A stretch of 33,742 bases of DNA from DASPJL01 sp035628645. GTDB taxonomy: Bacteria > Bacteroidota > Bacteroidia > Cytophagales > Cyclobacteriaceae. Location: positions 1-33,742 of the forward strand of contig DASPJL010000087.1 in NCBI GenBank assembly GCA_035628645.1. Direction: 5' to 3'. The position numbers and the translations under genes are program-made. Each line of letters starts with the position of its first letter. Within the stretch, counting starts at the first letter, position 1. Under the pieces are notes generated by a model, which saw only the letters and a program-made list of their open reading frames with translations, had not been told where the DNA came from and made no database searches. This document shows, one piece after another, positions 23,590 through 31,856 of the stretch.

Positions 23590-23967
23590 ATGAAAACCTT
23601 AAAGAACATATTGTTAATCAACGGTGTAAGCTCTGGCGTTACAGGTATTGGTCTTATTTTATTTGCAGGATTTATCGCAGAGATTTTTGAAGTTTCCGTC
23701 CTTGAACCATTTTGGGGAACAGGTTTATTTCTTGTGATTTTCGCCTCTATGGTAATTTATGAAGCATTACAAAATCCCATCCGTAGAGAAAGGATTCGGC
23801 TAATCATAAGTCTGGATGTAATTTGGGTGATTGGAAGTGTTATCCTTGTGCTCCTGAATCTGGAAAACATTTCTTTGGTCGGTCATCTTTTAATTGTTGC
23901 AGTCGCTTTTTGGGTTGCTTTAATGGCCTATCTTCAATCAAGAGGACTGAAAGAATTGAGTTATTGA
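23590..23967 (+). CDS. Small four-helix integral membrane protein, unknown function
   Basis: 125 residues with four predicted transmembrane helices: about 7-30 (ILLINGVSSGVTGIGLILFA), 41-60 (FWGTGLFLVIFASMVIYEAL), 72-90 (LIISLDVIWVIGSVILVLL) and 97-116 (VGHLLIVAVAFWVALMAYL). The loop after helix 2 is basic (NPIRRERIR), placing it in the cytoplasm. It resembles small uncharacterized membrane proteins of Bacteroidota, and no enzymatic motif is visible. It is divergent from the AraC-family regulator and ends 34 bp before a strong terminator, so it forms a single-gene unit likely under that regulator. Confidence 0.85.
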   Translation: MKTLKNILLINGVSSGVTGIGLILFAGFIAEIFEVSVLEPFWGTGLFLVIFASMVIYEALQNPIRRERIRLIISLDVIWVIGSVILVLLNLENISLVGHLLIVAVAFWVALMAYLQSRGLKELSY

Positions 23968-24001
23968 TTTTTAACTCAATAGTACTGCCCTAAAATTTAC
24001 C

Positions 24002-24032
24002 AGCCCTGTCCTTCAAACAGGGCTCTTTTTTT
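24002..24032 (+). terminator. Rho-independent terminator of the small membrane protein gene
   Basis: AGCCCTGT (24002-24009) and ACAGGGCT (24017-24024) form a perfect 8-bp stem with a 7-base loop, followed by CTTTTTTT (24025-24032), 34 bases after the stop codon. Confidence 0.92.
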
Positions 24033-24052
24033 ATTCAAGAAGATATTTGGTA

Positions 24053-24210
24053 AGGGCTAAAGCCCTATAAAGACTATATTTCATTAATAGCTCCGCCCTA
24101 AAGTGCGAAGCTATTAATGAAGGATTTACCTGAATGGCCATCTCACCCCCTGTGCTTCAGGACAGGTAAAAAAGAAGCCTAATAAATAGTGAGGGCTTCA
24201 GCCCTTTTTT
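24053..24210. repeat. REP-like element cluster
   Basis: Three dyads in order: AGGGCT-aa-AGCCCT (24053-24066); TTCATTAATAGCT and AGCTATTAATGAA (24080-24092 and 24109-24121, perfect 13-bp arms around a GC-richer middle); and AGGGCT-tc-AGCCCT followed by TTTTT (24192-24210). The first and last share the same GGGCT/AGCCC stem. The whole looks like a composite repetitive extragenic palindromic element of the type common in Bacteroidota. It fills the gap before the convergent end of the sialic-acid locus, and the last stem may also terminate plus-strand transcription. Confidence 0.7.
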
Positions 24211-24230
24211 AAATGCGACTTAGTTTACTC

Positions 24231-25634
24231 TTACCATTCATCAGTCCTAAACGGCGATGCAGGAAGACCTTCTGTATTGAACAGATCTCCGGCAACCCAG
24301 TCTTTAAAAGCATACCGCACAGATACAGGATTTGCTACGCTTTCACTCCACACTGTTACGCCTTTTCCGGTTATTTTAGCTTCAGCAGGGTAAAAGACTT
24401 TATCAGCTCCGGCTACTTCAAATGCAGAAAGGGGCTTATCAAAGGAGGTAAGTCCATTTTCGGCGTGATCAAAAGTAAGGTGCACTCTATCACCTTCGAC
24501 TTCCATGGATCGATATACTGGACTTGCAAAAGGAATTCCTTTTTTCCCATACGTATTTGCTAAAGACCAGCATGCAAGTCTTTGACTTATTGTCGTTTTG
24601 TCGGCTGGATGGATATTCTTTTCATTTCCTACATCCATGCTGACTACCATGCCTGAATTAGGGATTAACTCCATCGCTTTAAGCTGAGCCTCTCTTAAGT
24701 AACTGGCCGGCCCGCGAGTGTCTTTATAGGTGTAAGGAGCAATTTGCACATAATAAAAAGGCCATTCTCCCCTACCCCATAGTGCCCTCCATTCCTTTAC
24801 CATTGAAGCCATTAATTCATCATAGATTTCTGCATTGGATCTGTTCTGCTCGCCCTGGTACCAGATCACGCCTTTTATTCCAAACCCAATCAAAGGCTTT
24901 ACCATCCCGTTGAACAAAACAGTCGGGTCGTTTTTGTTTATTTTGCTGGTATCTTCCGGGGCTTTGATTTTAATTTCAGGGAAATTTTTTAAACTATGTT
25001 GATTCATCCATGCCTCTATCATAGTACCTCCCCAGGCTGTTTGAATAATTCCCACAGGCACCTTCAATTTTTCCTGTAAAAGTTTAGCATACTGATATCC
25101 GACTGCACTAAATTCCTTTACATTTTCTGCATCAGATGCTTGCCATGCTGATTCAGGATCATCCAAGGGAGTCCTTGATGCAGTCCTTTCCAACCTGAAA
25201 AGACGAATCTGAGGGTTTCCGGCATTCAATAGAATTTTAGATGAATTTAAAGTTGGTTGATTTTTAAAACCTTTTACCGGCATTTCCATATTGGATTGAC
25301 CTGAACAAATCCAAACCTCCCCTATTAAAATATTGGAAAGTTTAAGTTTCTCTCCATCGCTAAGAACAATTTCATAAGGTCCTCCGGCTTCAGGAGTTTG
25401 TATATAAATTTTCCATGCACCTTTTTCATCAGATTTTCCGGTATGACTTTTTTTATTCCAGGAGGTGGTAATGGATATTTTGGAATTCGTTTTTGCCTGC
25501 CCCCAAAGCGCAACTTCAGATTGCTGCTGAAGGACCATATTACTGCCTATCAAAGTAGGCAATGAAATTTTGGCAAAAACTTCAACTGAAACAAAAAGAA
25601 ATATGGCAGCAAGAAATATTGATGTTCTTTGCAT
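24231..25634 (-). CDS. Sialate O-acetylesterase
   Basis: 467 residues with a signal peptide (MQRTSIFLAAIFLFVSVEVFA), hence periplasmic or surface. An N-terminal beta domain (LIGSNMVLQQQSEVALWGQA) is followed by the SGNH-type catalytic domain. The nucleophile Ser114 lies in GEVWICSGQSNMEMPV. Further family motifs are VGIIQTAWGGTMIEAW, GVIWYQGEQNRSNAEIY (257-263 core) and NIHPADK, with the probable catalytic Asp344/His341 region. It removes O-acetyl groups from sialic acids so that sialidase and lyase can act. It is 7 bp downstream of the transporter fusion, so it is the last gene of the nan-type operon. A clustered REP element lies past its stop. Confidence 0.94.
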   Translation of the reverse strand: MQRTSIFLAAIFLFVSVEVFAKISLPTLIGSNMVLQQQSEVALWGQAKTNSKISITTSWNKKSHTGKSDEKGAWKIYIQTPEAGGPYEIVLSDGEKLKLSNILIGEVWICSGQSNMEMPVKGFKNQPTLNSSKILLNAGNPQIRLFRLERTASRTPLDDPESAWQASDAENVKEFSAVGYQYAKLLQEKLKVPVGIIQTAWGGTMIEAWMNQHSLKNFPEIKIKAPEDTSKINKNDPTVLFNGMVKPLIGFGIKGVIWYQGEQNRSNAEIYDELMASMVKEWRALWGRGEWPFYYVQIAPYTYKDTRGPASYLREAQLKAMELIPNSGMVVSMDVGNEKNIHPADKTTISQRLACWSLANTYGKKGIPFASPVYRSMEVEGDRVHLTFDHAENGLTSFDKPLSAFEVAGADKVFYPAEAKITGKGVTVWSESVANPVSVRYAFKDWVAGDLFNTEGLPASPFRTDEW

Positions 25635-25641
25635 ATTTATT

Positions 25642-28239
25642 CTATTTAGTTTTTTCTAAAGGTTTTAATATGTCTGAAGGCATAATCAAACTGCTTAGAT
25701 ATCCGACCAATACACATATAAAAATCGCTATTGCAGGATAGAGGAAGAAATTCAAATCTGTTGAAGCCTGGACAAAATATAAAGCGATTGCACTTACGGC
25801 AAAACCGATCAGTATTCCTGTGCTATTTATGCGAGGGAAAAAGATCCCTGCTACAAACATTCCTGCAAGGCACCCGCCCAATAGCCCGATCAGCATAATG
25901 TATTGATCCCATATTGAAGAATTTTGAAGCGATCCTATGTAAATAGAAACTAAACATCCTACTATTCCGAGCGCTACCGTTGCCCAACGTGCAAAAACAA
26001 ATCTTTGCCGGTCAGATCTTCCCGGACTGATAAGTTGGTAAAAGTCAGTAGTTACTACCGTCGCCATAGAGTTCATACTTGAACTAATGGTGGACATGGT
26101 TGCTGCAAATACTCCAGCGATTACAAGACCCGACAATCCTGCAGGTAACTGATGGGCTATAAACCATGGAAAAACATCATCGGTCAATCCATGAGGATTT
26201 AAATCTGCGGGGTTATTTTTAAAATAAACCCAAAGCGCCGTTCCCACGCCAAAGAAAATCAAAGAAGCCGGAATGGTTAACAAAGCATTGGTATAGATGG
26301 ATTTTTTAGCTTCTTCTTCCGTAGAAGTGGTCAGATACCTTTGAACAATTACCTGGTCAGAAGAAAAAGACACCAATTGAGACAGAAATCCTCCTACCAA
26401 AATAACCCAAAGTACCGGTTGTGTTCTATCCCAACTGAATATGGCTAATTGAAATTTGTTGCTTGAAAAAGCTTCCGAAAATAACTGAGATGTTCCTCCA
26501 TCCAATGAAAAGACAATAAAACCCAAACTTACTAAGGCACCTCCAAGCAATACCACTACCTGCATTACGTCTGTCCAAACCACTGCTTCTATGCCTCCGA
26601 GAAAACAGTATACCGTTGTAACAAGACTGGTAAATACGATGCAAAGTACCAGGTCAATTCCCATAAGAGCGCTCACTACAAGGGATGGCAAATAAATTAC
26701 TACGCCAAGTCTGCTGATCTGAAACAATAAAAAAGTAAAACTCCCCAGAAGCTTCACTTTTCTGTTAAAACGAATTTCGAGATATTCATAAACACTGGTC
26801 AGTTTTAACTTCCGGAAATAAGGAAGATAAAAATAAACAACAACCGGCGCCACAGCTACAATCATCATGTTATTAAGAAAATAAACCCAGTCCGTAGCAT
26901 AAGCTTTAGCCGGAATGGCTATAAAAGTAAGTGCGCTAAGGCTGGTTCCGAAAATACTTAGTCCCGCTGCCCACCACGGAATTTTTCCTTCTCCAAGGAA
27001 AAAATCATTTGTAGTGCCGTTCATATTCTTCGAAACAACCAAACTTATTCCTATGGTCAGTAGAAAATAAAAACCGACTACCGCCCAATCCAGAAAAGTA
27101 AACACCCCTGAAGGCTGAACAGGCATAGCCATCAAAACCTTGGAAGTCCTCACGGCTGGTCTGATTTCCCCTCCGGGAATTATATAATTTTCTTTCCATA
27201 CTACCGAAGGAGTGGTAACCGGTGCCCATGTACTTGCTGCCGGGTTTTTTACAGGATCCCCAACTTTATCAGTAAAAACCTTTCCAAAAGGTGTCCAGGT
27301 ATTGGTAATAGAATTATAGCCCAATATTTCATCAGAAAATCCGGGGTGGTTTTCTTTTAAGGTTAGATTTTGATCAAAGTATTTTCCAGTATCTCCCCCA
27401 AATATCAAAAGATGAGACTGACCGGTTGCAAATGCCGGAGTAGGCGCAGCGGCTGTTGATCTTGGCAAATCTGCCAAACGTATCCATCCTTTTCCTGGAG
27501 TGTATTTGTAAGCATCTTTTAAAAATTCCCTTTGAGCTACAGTATCACCTTCCGGAGTAAACAAATGTACGCCGCTGAACAAATAAAAAGCGTCTTCCTG
27601 AGTTCCGGCTACAGCTAACAACCTGGAAGGCCCAGGCCAGGATTCAAGAACTTTCCATTCTCTTTTTCCCTTAGCTTTCGACAAATCCAAAGCCCAAAAT
27701 ACTTTTTCAGAATTTTTTGAACCTGGACTTTCAAATCCACCTGCAATGTAAATCACATCGCCAATCAAAACACCTGCCGCACTGGCATTAGTCTCGGGTA
27801 AAGAAGGCAATTCCTCTGTTTCTATTTTACCTTGTTTATATCTTACAATAAAAACATCAGCGTAGTGCTTTGTAGCATCGCTTCCTCCAATACAAATTAA
27901 TCCGTCTCTCCAGGTAATTGAAACTCCATAACCCAATGGATTAGGTAATTTTCCCACCTCTTTCCATTGGCCATTTGACTTTTCCAACGCAAAAATTTTA
28001 TCATGCCATACCTTAGCTGAACCCGTCCATGGCGCTCCTCCATCTGGGAAATTGGCGCCTCCGGCTACCAACAATGTCCCATTCGAAACGCCGGCAAACG
28101 AACCTGCAAAGCCTACTTCGTCTGGTATTTGTGGTAACTGACTCCAATTTATATAGGATTGAGGGGACTTTTCTGCCTTCCCTTTATACGCTAAGGATAA
28201 AAACATAAGAAATAAGGATAGGTTAATTAGGTATTTCAT
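25642..28239 (-). CDS. Fusion of Kelch sialic-acid mutarotase (cyclically permuted NanM) and Na+:solute symporter
   Basis: 865 residues. After a signal peptide (1-22), residues about 30-365 form Kelch blades (LLVAGGANFPDGGAPW, DGLICIGGSD, IYIAGGFES, FYLFSGVH, LLIFGGDTG, NYIIPGGEIRPAVRT) of the cyclically permuted mutarotase family related to NanM. From about 378 to the end is a complete SSS/SGLT-type symporter with 12-13 helices (NDFFLGEGKIPWWAAGLSIF, SALTFIAIPAKAYATDW, GGIEAVVWTDVMQVVVLLGG, SDQVIVQRYLTT, AATMSTISSSMNSMATV). The Na+-site serines of the SSMNS region are present. The propeller would face the periplasm at the symporter entrance and convert alpha-sialic acid to the beta anomer before uptake (inference). 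Similar fusions occur in other Bacteroidota. Confidence 0.93.
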   Translation of the reverse strand: MKYLINLSLFLMFLSLAYKGKAEKSPQSYINWSQLPQIPDEVGFAGSFAGVSNGTLLVAGGANFPDGGAPWTGSAKVWHDKIFALEKSNGQWKEVGKLPNPLGYGVSITWRDGLICIGGSDATKHYADVFIVRYKQGKIETEELPSLPETNASAAGVLIGDVIYIAGGFESPGSKNSEKVFWALDLSKAKGKREWKVLESWPGPSRLLAVAGTQEDAFYLFSGVHLFTPEGDTVAQREFLKDAYKYTPGKGWIRLADLPRSTAAAPTPAFATGQSHLLIFGGDTGKYFDQNLTLKENHPGFSDEILGYNSITNTWTPFGKVFTDKVGDPVKNPAASTWAPVTTPSVVWKENYIIPGGEIRPAVRTSKVLMAMPVQPSGVFTFLDWAVVGFYFLLTIGISLVVSKNMNGTTNDFFLGEGKIPWWAAGLSIFGTSLSALTFIAIPAKAYATDWVYFLNNMMIVAVAPVVVYFYLPYFRKLKLTSVYEYLEIRFNRKVKLLGSFTFLLFQISRLGVVIYLPSLVVSALMGIDLVLCIVFTSLVTTVYCFLGGIEAVVWTDVMQVVVLLGGALVSLGFIVFSLDGGTSQLFSEAFSSNKFQLAIFSWDRTQPVLWVILVGGFLSQLVSFSSDQVIVQRYLTTSTEEEAKKSIYTNALLTIPASLIFFGVGTALWVYFKNNPADLNPHGLTDDVFPWFIAHQLPAGLSGLVIAGVFAATMSTISSSMNSMATVVTTDFYQLISPGRSDRQRFVFARWATVALGIVGCLVSIYIGSLQNSSIWDQYIMLIGLLGGCLAGMFVAGIFFPRINSTGILIGFAVSAIALYFVQASTDLNFFLYPAIAIFICVLVGYLSSLIMPSDILKPLEKTK

Positions 28240-28533
28240 AATTTTTAGGTATGAGGTGTGAGGTATCAGCTTTCAGCTTGAAATGAACCACTTTTGTCAC
28301 CCTTTTTAAATTGTTAATTATTGTCTGTGAAATATTTATTTATTTTCAAAATTCATTTTTTAAGGTGAAATGGCTTTTCACGCCTATATCTAACCTGAAT
28401 TTGTATGCCTGATGTAAACTTTTAATAGCCTTTTTCTCCAGTCTTTGTCCACTCTTTCTGCACTCTCTATAAAGGTTAGCTTTTAACAACGAGGCATGAA
28501 CATTAAGATTACCTACTATTTTTACTGCCAACA

Positions 28534-29481
28534 TTAAAAAACAGAGGTTTTACTTTTCATTTGTATGGAAGCTTGTTTTGCCAGCAGGTCAAAAAAGCCT
28601 GACTTTTCCAGGTCAAGTTTTAAAGATTGTGCATCTTTTTCAATTAATTCTTGTAATGGAAGCCTGCATTTTCCAAGATCATAACCAACCATCTTCATTA
28701 TTGCTCTTTGTGCGGGGATCGGAGGATATTTTACTAAATTCCTCACCATTTCCACCATTTGAAATTGCATTGCCCTCGCCTCAGTCTGATTATCTTTATT
28801 GAAAAATTCCATTACTTTAAGATACAGCGGGGCCGCAAAAGTATATGTACTTCCGATGGCGCCTTTTGCTCCAACTGCAAGCGCGCTCAGCAACATTTCA
28901 TCATAACCGTACAAAATATCAAATTTTCCACCTTTATAATTCAGGCATGCCTGGTATTCAAAAAGGGTTGAAGCCGTGTATTTGATACCGGCAAGATTTG
29001 GAATCTGACTTTCTCCTAATCTTAAAAATTCGACCATATCCATTGCAACACCGGTCAATGTAGGTATATGGTAATAATAAAATGGAATGGAAGGCGCTGC
29101 TGAAGCTATTTCGGCTACACTACTAACCAAATTCTGAACCGAAGTTGGCTTAAAATAAAAAGCGGCAACCGAAGAAATTGCATCTGCTCCTATTTTTTCG
29201 GCATGTGAAGCAAGTTTTCGTGATTCTATAATTGAAGAATGGCCCACATGTACGAGCACAAGAATCTTCTTATCTGCTGCTTTGACATATGCCTCGGCAA
29301 CAGCCATTCTTTCTTCCGTGGTCATATTCGGCCCCTCTCCATTGGTGCCGCAAATAAAGACTCCTGTTAATCCATCTCCGATCATTTTCTCCACCAATTT
29401 TGGTATCATAGACAAGTTCACCGAACCATCCTCATTAAAAGAAGCAAATGTTGCTGCTATTAAGCCTTTTATTTTTATCAT
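28534..29481 (-). CDS. nanA: N-acetylneuraminate lyase (DHDPS/NAL family)
   Basis: 315 residues, one (beta/alpha)8 barrel of the DapA/NanA family. CGTNGEGPNMTTEER (44-58) is the substrate carboxylate-binding loop. FYYYHIPTLTG (134-144) carries the catalytic tyrosine and is characteristic of sialic-acid lyases, including the animal enzyme. GIKYTAS holds the Schiff-base Lys167. GYDEMLLSALAVGAKGAIGSTY completes the site. It cleaves N-acetylneuraminate into N-acetylmannosamine and pyruvate in the cytoplasm. It sits 42 bp after the sialidase gene. Its stop overlaps a tiny downstream frame (TAATG), and 294 bp of mostly non-coding DNA separates it from the transporter gene, which may have its own promoter. 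Confidence 0.9.
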   Translation of the reverse strand: MIKIKGLIAATFASFNEDGSVNLSMIPKLVEKMIGDGLTGVFICGTNGEGPNMTTEERMAVAEAYVKAADKKILVLVHVGHSSIIESRKLASHAEKIGADAISSVAAFYFKPTSVQNLVSSVAEIASAAPSIPFYYYHIPTLTGVAMDMVEFLRLGESQIPNLAGIKYTASTLFEYQACLNYKGGKFDILYGYDEMLLSALAVGAKGAIGSTYTFAAPLYLKVMEFFNKDNQTEARAMQFQMVEMVRNLVKYPPIPAQRAIMKMVGYDLGKCRLPLQELIEKDAQSLKLDLEKSGFFDLLAKQASIQMKSKTSVF

Positions 29482-29523
29482 TTTCTGATTAATTAAATCC
29501 TATAAATATTTTTCTTTGGTCTT

Positions 29524-30702
29524 TTATTTGTCTTTTCCATCTGTTAACCATGCAAGGTTGAATTTCTTCAGAAGCAAGCTGTAATTCCAGCCTTCTCCCA
29601 CTGTGTTGGTTTCGTACAAGCAGTAAATCATTCCATCAGGACCAATAGCAACATCGGAATATCCTGACGCTCCGGCGTTGAGGACTTTTTGAACCGGCCA
29701 GGTTTCACCTTCATCATAGCTAAGTTTAGCTGTCAGGTTTTTTCGAGGATGCTTTTCTAAGTGTCTGCTATCAGGGTTTATAAAAATTAGTCTGTTTTTC
29801 CCGTCTTTATCTTTTTCAGAATATCTTATGATGGTTGCCATACATGTTGGCTCAAAAAGTTCCTCATCGAAAGTCACTTTAGTCCAATTGCTGATGCCAT
29901 CAGGGCTATAGCTTATTCCTCTTCTTTTTACATCTGTCGGATTTCGGATATTGAGCATCACTCTTCCATCTGCCAATTGGACCGCCATGGTTTCACTTGG
30001 ATTTTTAAATTCAGGAGAATTATTGGCAACGATGTCACCTCTTTTCCATGTTTTACCCAGATCATCGCTATATATAGTGGCAATACAAGAAGGATAATGT
30101 TTTCTATGAGGTTCAGTCTTTACGGGATCAGCCATCCAGACCGGCACCAATAGTCTTCCGTTTTTCATTTGAATGGCATGACCAGGACCGGGAGCAAGAA
30201 CTTCCCAATCATACTCAGGTTTGAATTGATCGAAGACATAGGTGATGTCTACCGCTTCTGACCAGGTTTTTCCATCATCTGCTGATTTTGTATAATAAGC
30301 CCTGGCATAATCCCTCTGATATAAAAGATGAATGGTACCATCACTGTCCACTATTGGAGTTGGGTTACTGGTTGGCGCTCCTCCTTGTCTTGGCGCGATC
30401 ACTTGAAGGTCCCAGGTCTTTCCCTCGTCAGTGCTTCGTTTCATCAACAGGTCCATGTCCGCCCAGTCACTGGCGCTGCTGATCCTTCCTTCGCAAAAAG
30501 CAAGCAATGTCCCTTCTTTTGTACTTACCAGCGCCGGGATCCGCATGGAAGAATATTTCCCTTGAATTGGCTCGAAAACTGTGTAGGTTTCGAATACAGG
30601 TTTATCGGAAGCAAGCTTTTTTGTCTGGCAATTACCAAGAATTAAAACAATCACCATCAGGGAAATTGACGCTAAGCATTTAAAAGGATTCCGTCGTATC
30701 AT
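29524..30702 (-). CDS. nanH: Exo-alpha-sialidase (GH33, BNR repeats), lipoprotein
   Basis: 392 residues. The signal peptide ends in LILGNC (Cys25), so it is lipid-anchored. The RIP motif is at 54-56 (SSMRIPALV), providing the first arginine of the carboxylate-binding triad. Four Asp boxes are visible: RSTDEGKTW (89-97), KSADDGKTW (139-147), YSDDLGKTW (211-219) and LSYDEGETW (327-335). Asp79/82 (SDWADMD), Glu237 (NPSETMAVQL) and Tyr348 (GYSDVAIG) are the likely acid/base, helper glutamate and nucleophile. It releases terminal sialic acid from glycoconjugates at the surface or in the periplasm. It lacks the extra N-terminal carbohydrate-binding module found in larger bacterial sialidases. Position between the two lyase genes supports the assignment. 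Confidence 0.95.
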   Translation of the reverse strand: MIRRNPFKCLASISLMVIVLILGNCQTKKLASDKPVFETYTVFEPIQGKYSSMRIPALVSTKEGTLLAFCEGRISSASDWADMDLLMKRSTDEGKTWDLQVIAPRQGGAPTSNPTPIVDSDGTIHLLYQRDYARAYYTKSADDGKTWSEAVDITYVFDQFKPEYDWEVLAPGPGHAIQMKNGRLLVPVWMADPVKTEPHRKHYPSCIATIYSDDLGKTWKRGDIVANNSPEFKNPSETMAVQLADGRVMLNIRNPTDVKRRGISYSPDGISNWTKVTFDEELFEPTCMATIIRYSEKDKDGKNRLIFINPDSRHLEKHPRKNLTAKLSYDEGETWPVQKVLNAGASGYSDVAIGPDGMIYCLYETNTVGEGWNYSLLLKKFNLAWLTDGKDK

Positions 30703-30737
30703 TATTATTCGTTTTAATTTTTCTTGTTTTATTTTAA

Positions 30738-31673
30738 TTAGTCATTGAAAAAGAATTCAGGCAAAATGGATCTACAAGCAGGCCTCACTTTTTCAACTTC
30801 TCCTTCACCTATCCATTGATAAGGCCATCTCAATCTTGTGCCGATGTCAGCCCAACCTCCTATGGCTGCCAGGAGTTTGTCTACCGCCTGATTAGAATAG
30901 CCCTTTTCCTTGATAAATGGCTGTATATAAGTATTCATAAAGTACAGAATCCGCTGCTCTATTTCAAAAGCCTGATCCATATTTGTGCTCATTAAATCAT
31001 ACCAATCCTGTGCTGCTTTCGGGTGAAGGCAAGCTACATTGGAATAAGCTCCATGAGCTCCAGACTTTATTCCTGTAGCCAGGTAATGCCCAGGAATAAA
31101 AAGGGAAAGTTGCGGTACCAGATTTTTCATTTGCCTGTACCAGTTTTCATCACCTCCAGCTACTTTACATCCTACAAGAGGAATGCCTGCCTCCATAATC
31201 TGATAAAACTCCTCCGGAGTTAACTTCTTTTTTGAATGAGGAGGATTATAAAGAACCAAACCAACGGGGTCAGCCAATTCTGCCATTCTACCAAGAAAAA
31301 CTATACTCTCCTGAATTGTAGGAGGAAACCAATCCGGCAGAATTACCTGAATAGCACTTGGCTTTAATTCAACTGCTCTTTTAAGCCTTTCCAGAGAAAT
31401 TTGAGGACTCATATGAGCGCATCCTATCTGAAATGGCATTTTTGCAGCATTACATTTTTCAGCCAGAAGCAAGTTTACTTTGTCAAACTCATCTTCTGTC
31501 TGGTTATAAAATTCCCCCGCTGTACCATTGGAATAAATACCGTTTACCTTGCATGAAATCAAAAAATCAATCTCATCTGCCAGCTTGTTGTAATTGATAC
31601 TCTCATCCTTATTAATTGGCAATAATAATGTTGCCCAATTGCCAAAGATTTCTTTGTTGTTAAGCGGTTTCAA
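30738..31673 (-). CDS. Second DHDPS-family lyase of the sialic-acid locus
   Basis: 311 residues, a (beta/alpha)8 DapA-family enzyme. SNGTAGEF (48-55) is the carboxylate loop, VLYNPPHSKKKLTPEE places the catalytic Tyr142, and GCKVAGG the Schiff-base Lys170. The C-terminal tail (WADIGTRLRWPYQWIGEGE) is longer and aromatic. It differs clearly from the lyase at 28534: YNPPHS instead of YYYHIP, so it may act on another 2-oxo acid, on a modified sialic acid, or as a synthase or aldolase of a downstream step. The substrate cannot be decided from sequence. It lies 35 bp before the sialidase gene in the same operon. Confidence 0.85.
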   Translation of the reverse strand: MKPLNNKEIFGNWATLLLPINKDESINYNKLADEIDFLISCKVNGIYSNGTAGEFYNQTEDEFDKVNLLLAEKCNAAKMPFQIGCAHMSPQISLERLKRAVELKPSAIQVILPDWFPPTIQESIVFLGRMAELADPVGLVLYNPPHSKKKLTPEEFYQIMEAGIPLVGCKVAGGDENWYRQMKNLVPQLSLFIPGHYLATGIKSGAHGAYSNVACLHPKAAQDWYDLMSTNMDQAFEIEQRILYFMNTYIQPFIKEKGYSNQAVDKLLAAIGGWADIGTRLRWPYQWIGEGEVEKVRPACRSILPEFFFND

Positions 31674-31808
31674 TATATCGTTCTGTTTTAAGATTATTTT
31701 GAGTTTTTTAACCTTGGTATCTTGAGTTTTTGACCCGGTCTTTTTTTAAATTTCAGAATAGTTAATATTTGAATTGTAAAGGCTTTCCCTCTATAAATTT
31801 TTATAAAA

Positions 31809-31829
31809 GCCTTGCTCAAAAGGCAAGGC
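31809..31829 (-). terminator. Hairpin after susD, partial terminator within the sialic-acid operon
   Basis: GCCTTGC (31809-31815) and GCAAGGC (31823-31829) form a stem with a 7-base loop. On the minus strand it runs into TTTTATAAAAA, 28 bases after the susD stop. It may reduce read-through, giving more SusC/SusD than enzyme transcript, a common arrangement in such loci (inference). Confidence 0.7.
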
Positions 31830-31856
31830 CTTTATGTTGAAACCCTTTATTAAAAT

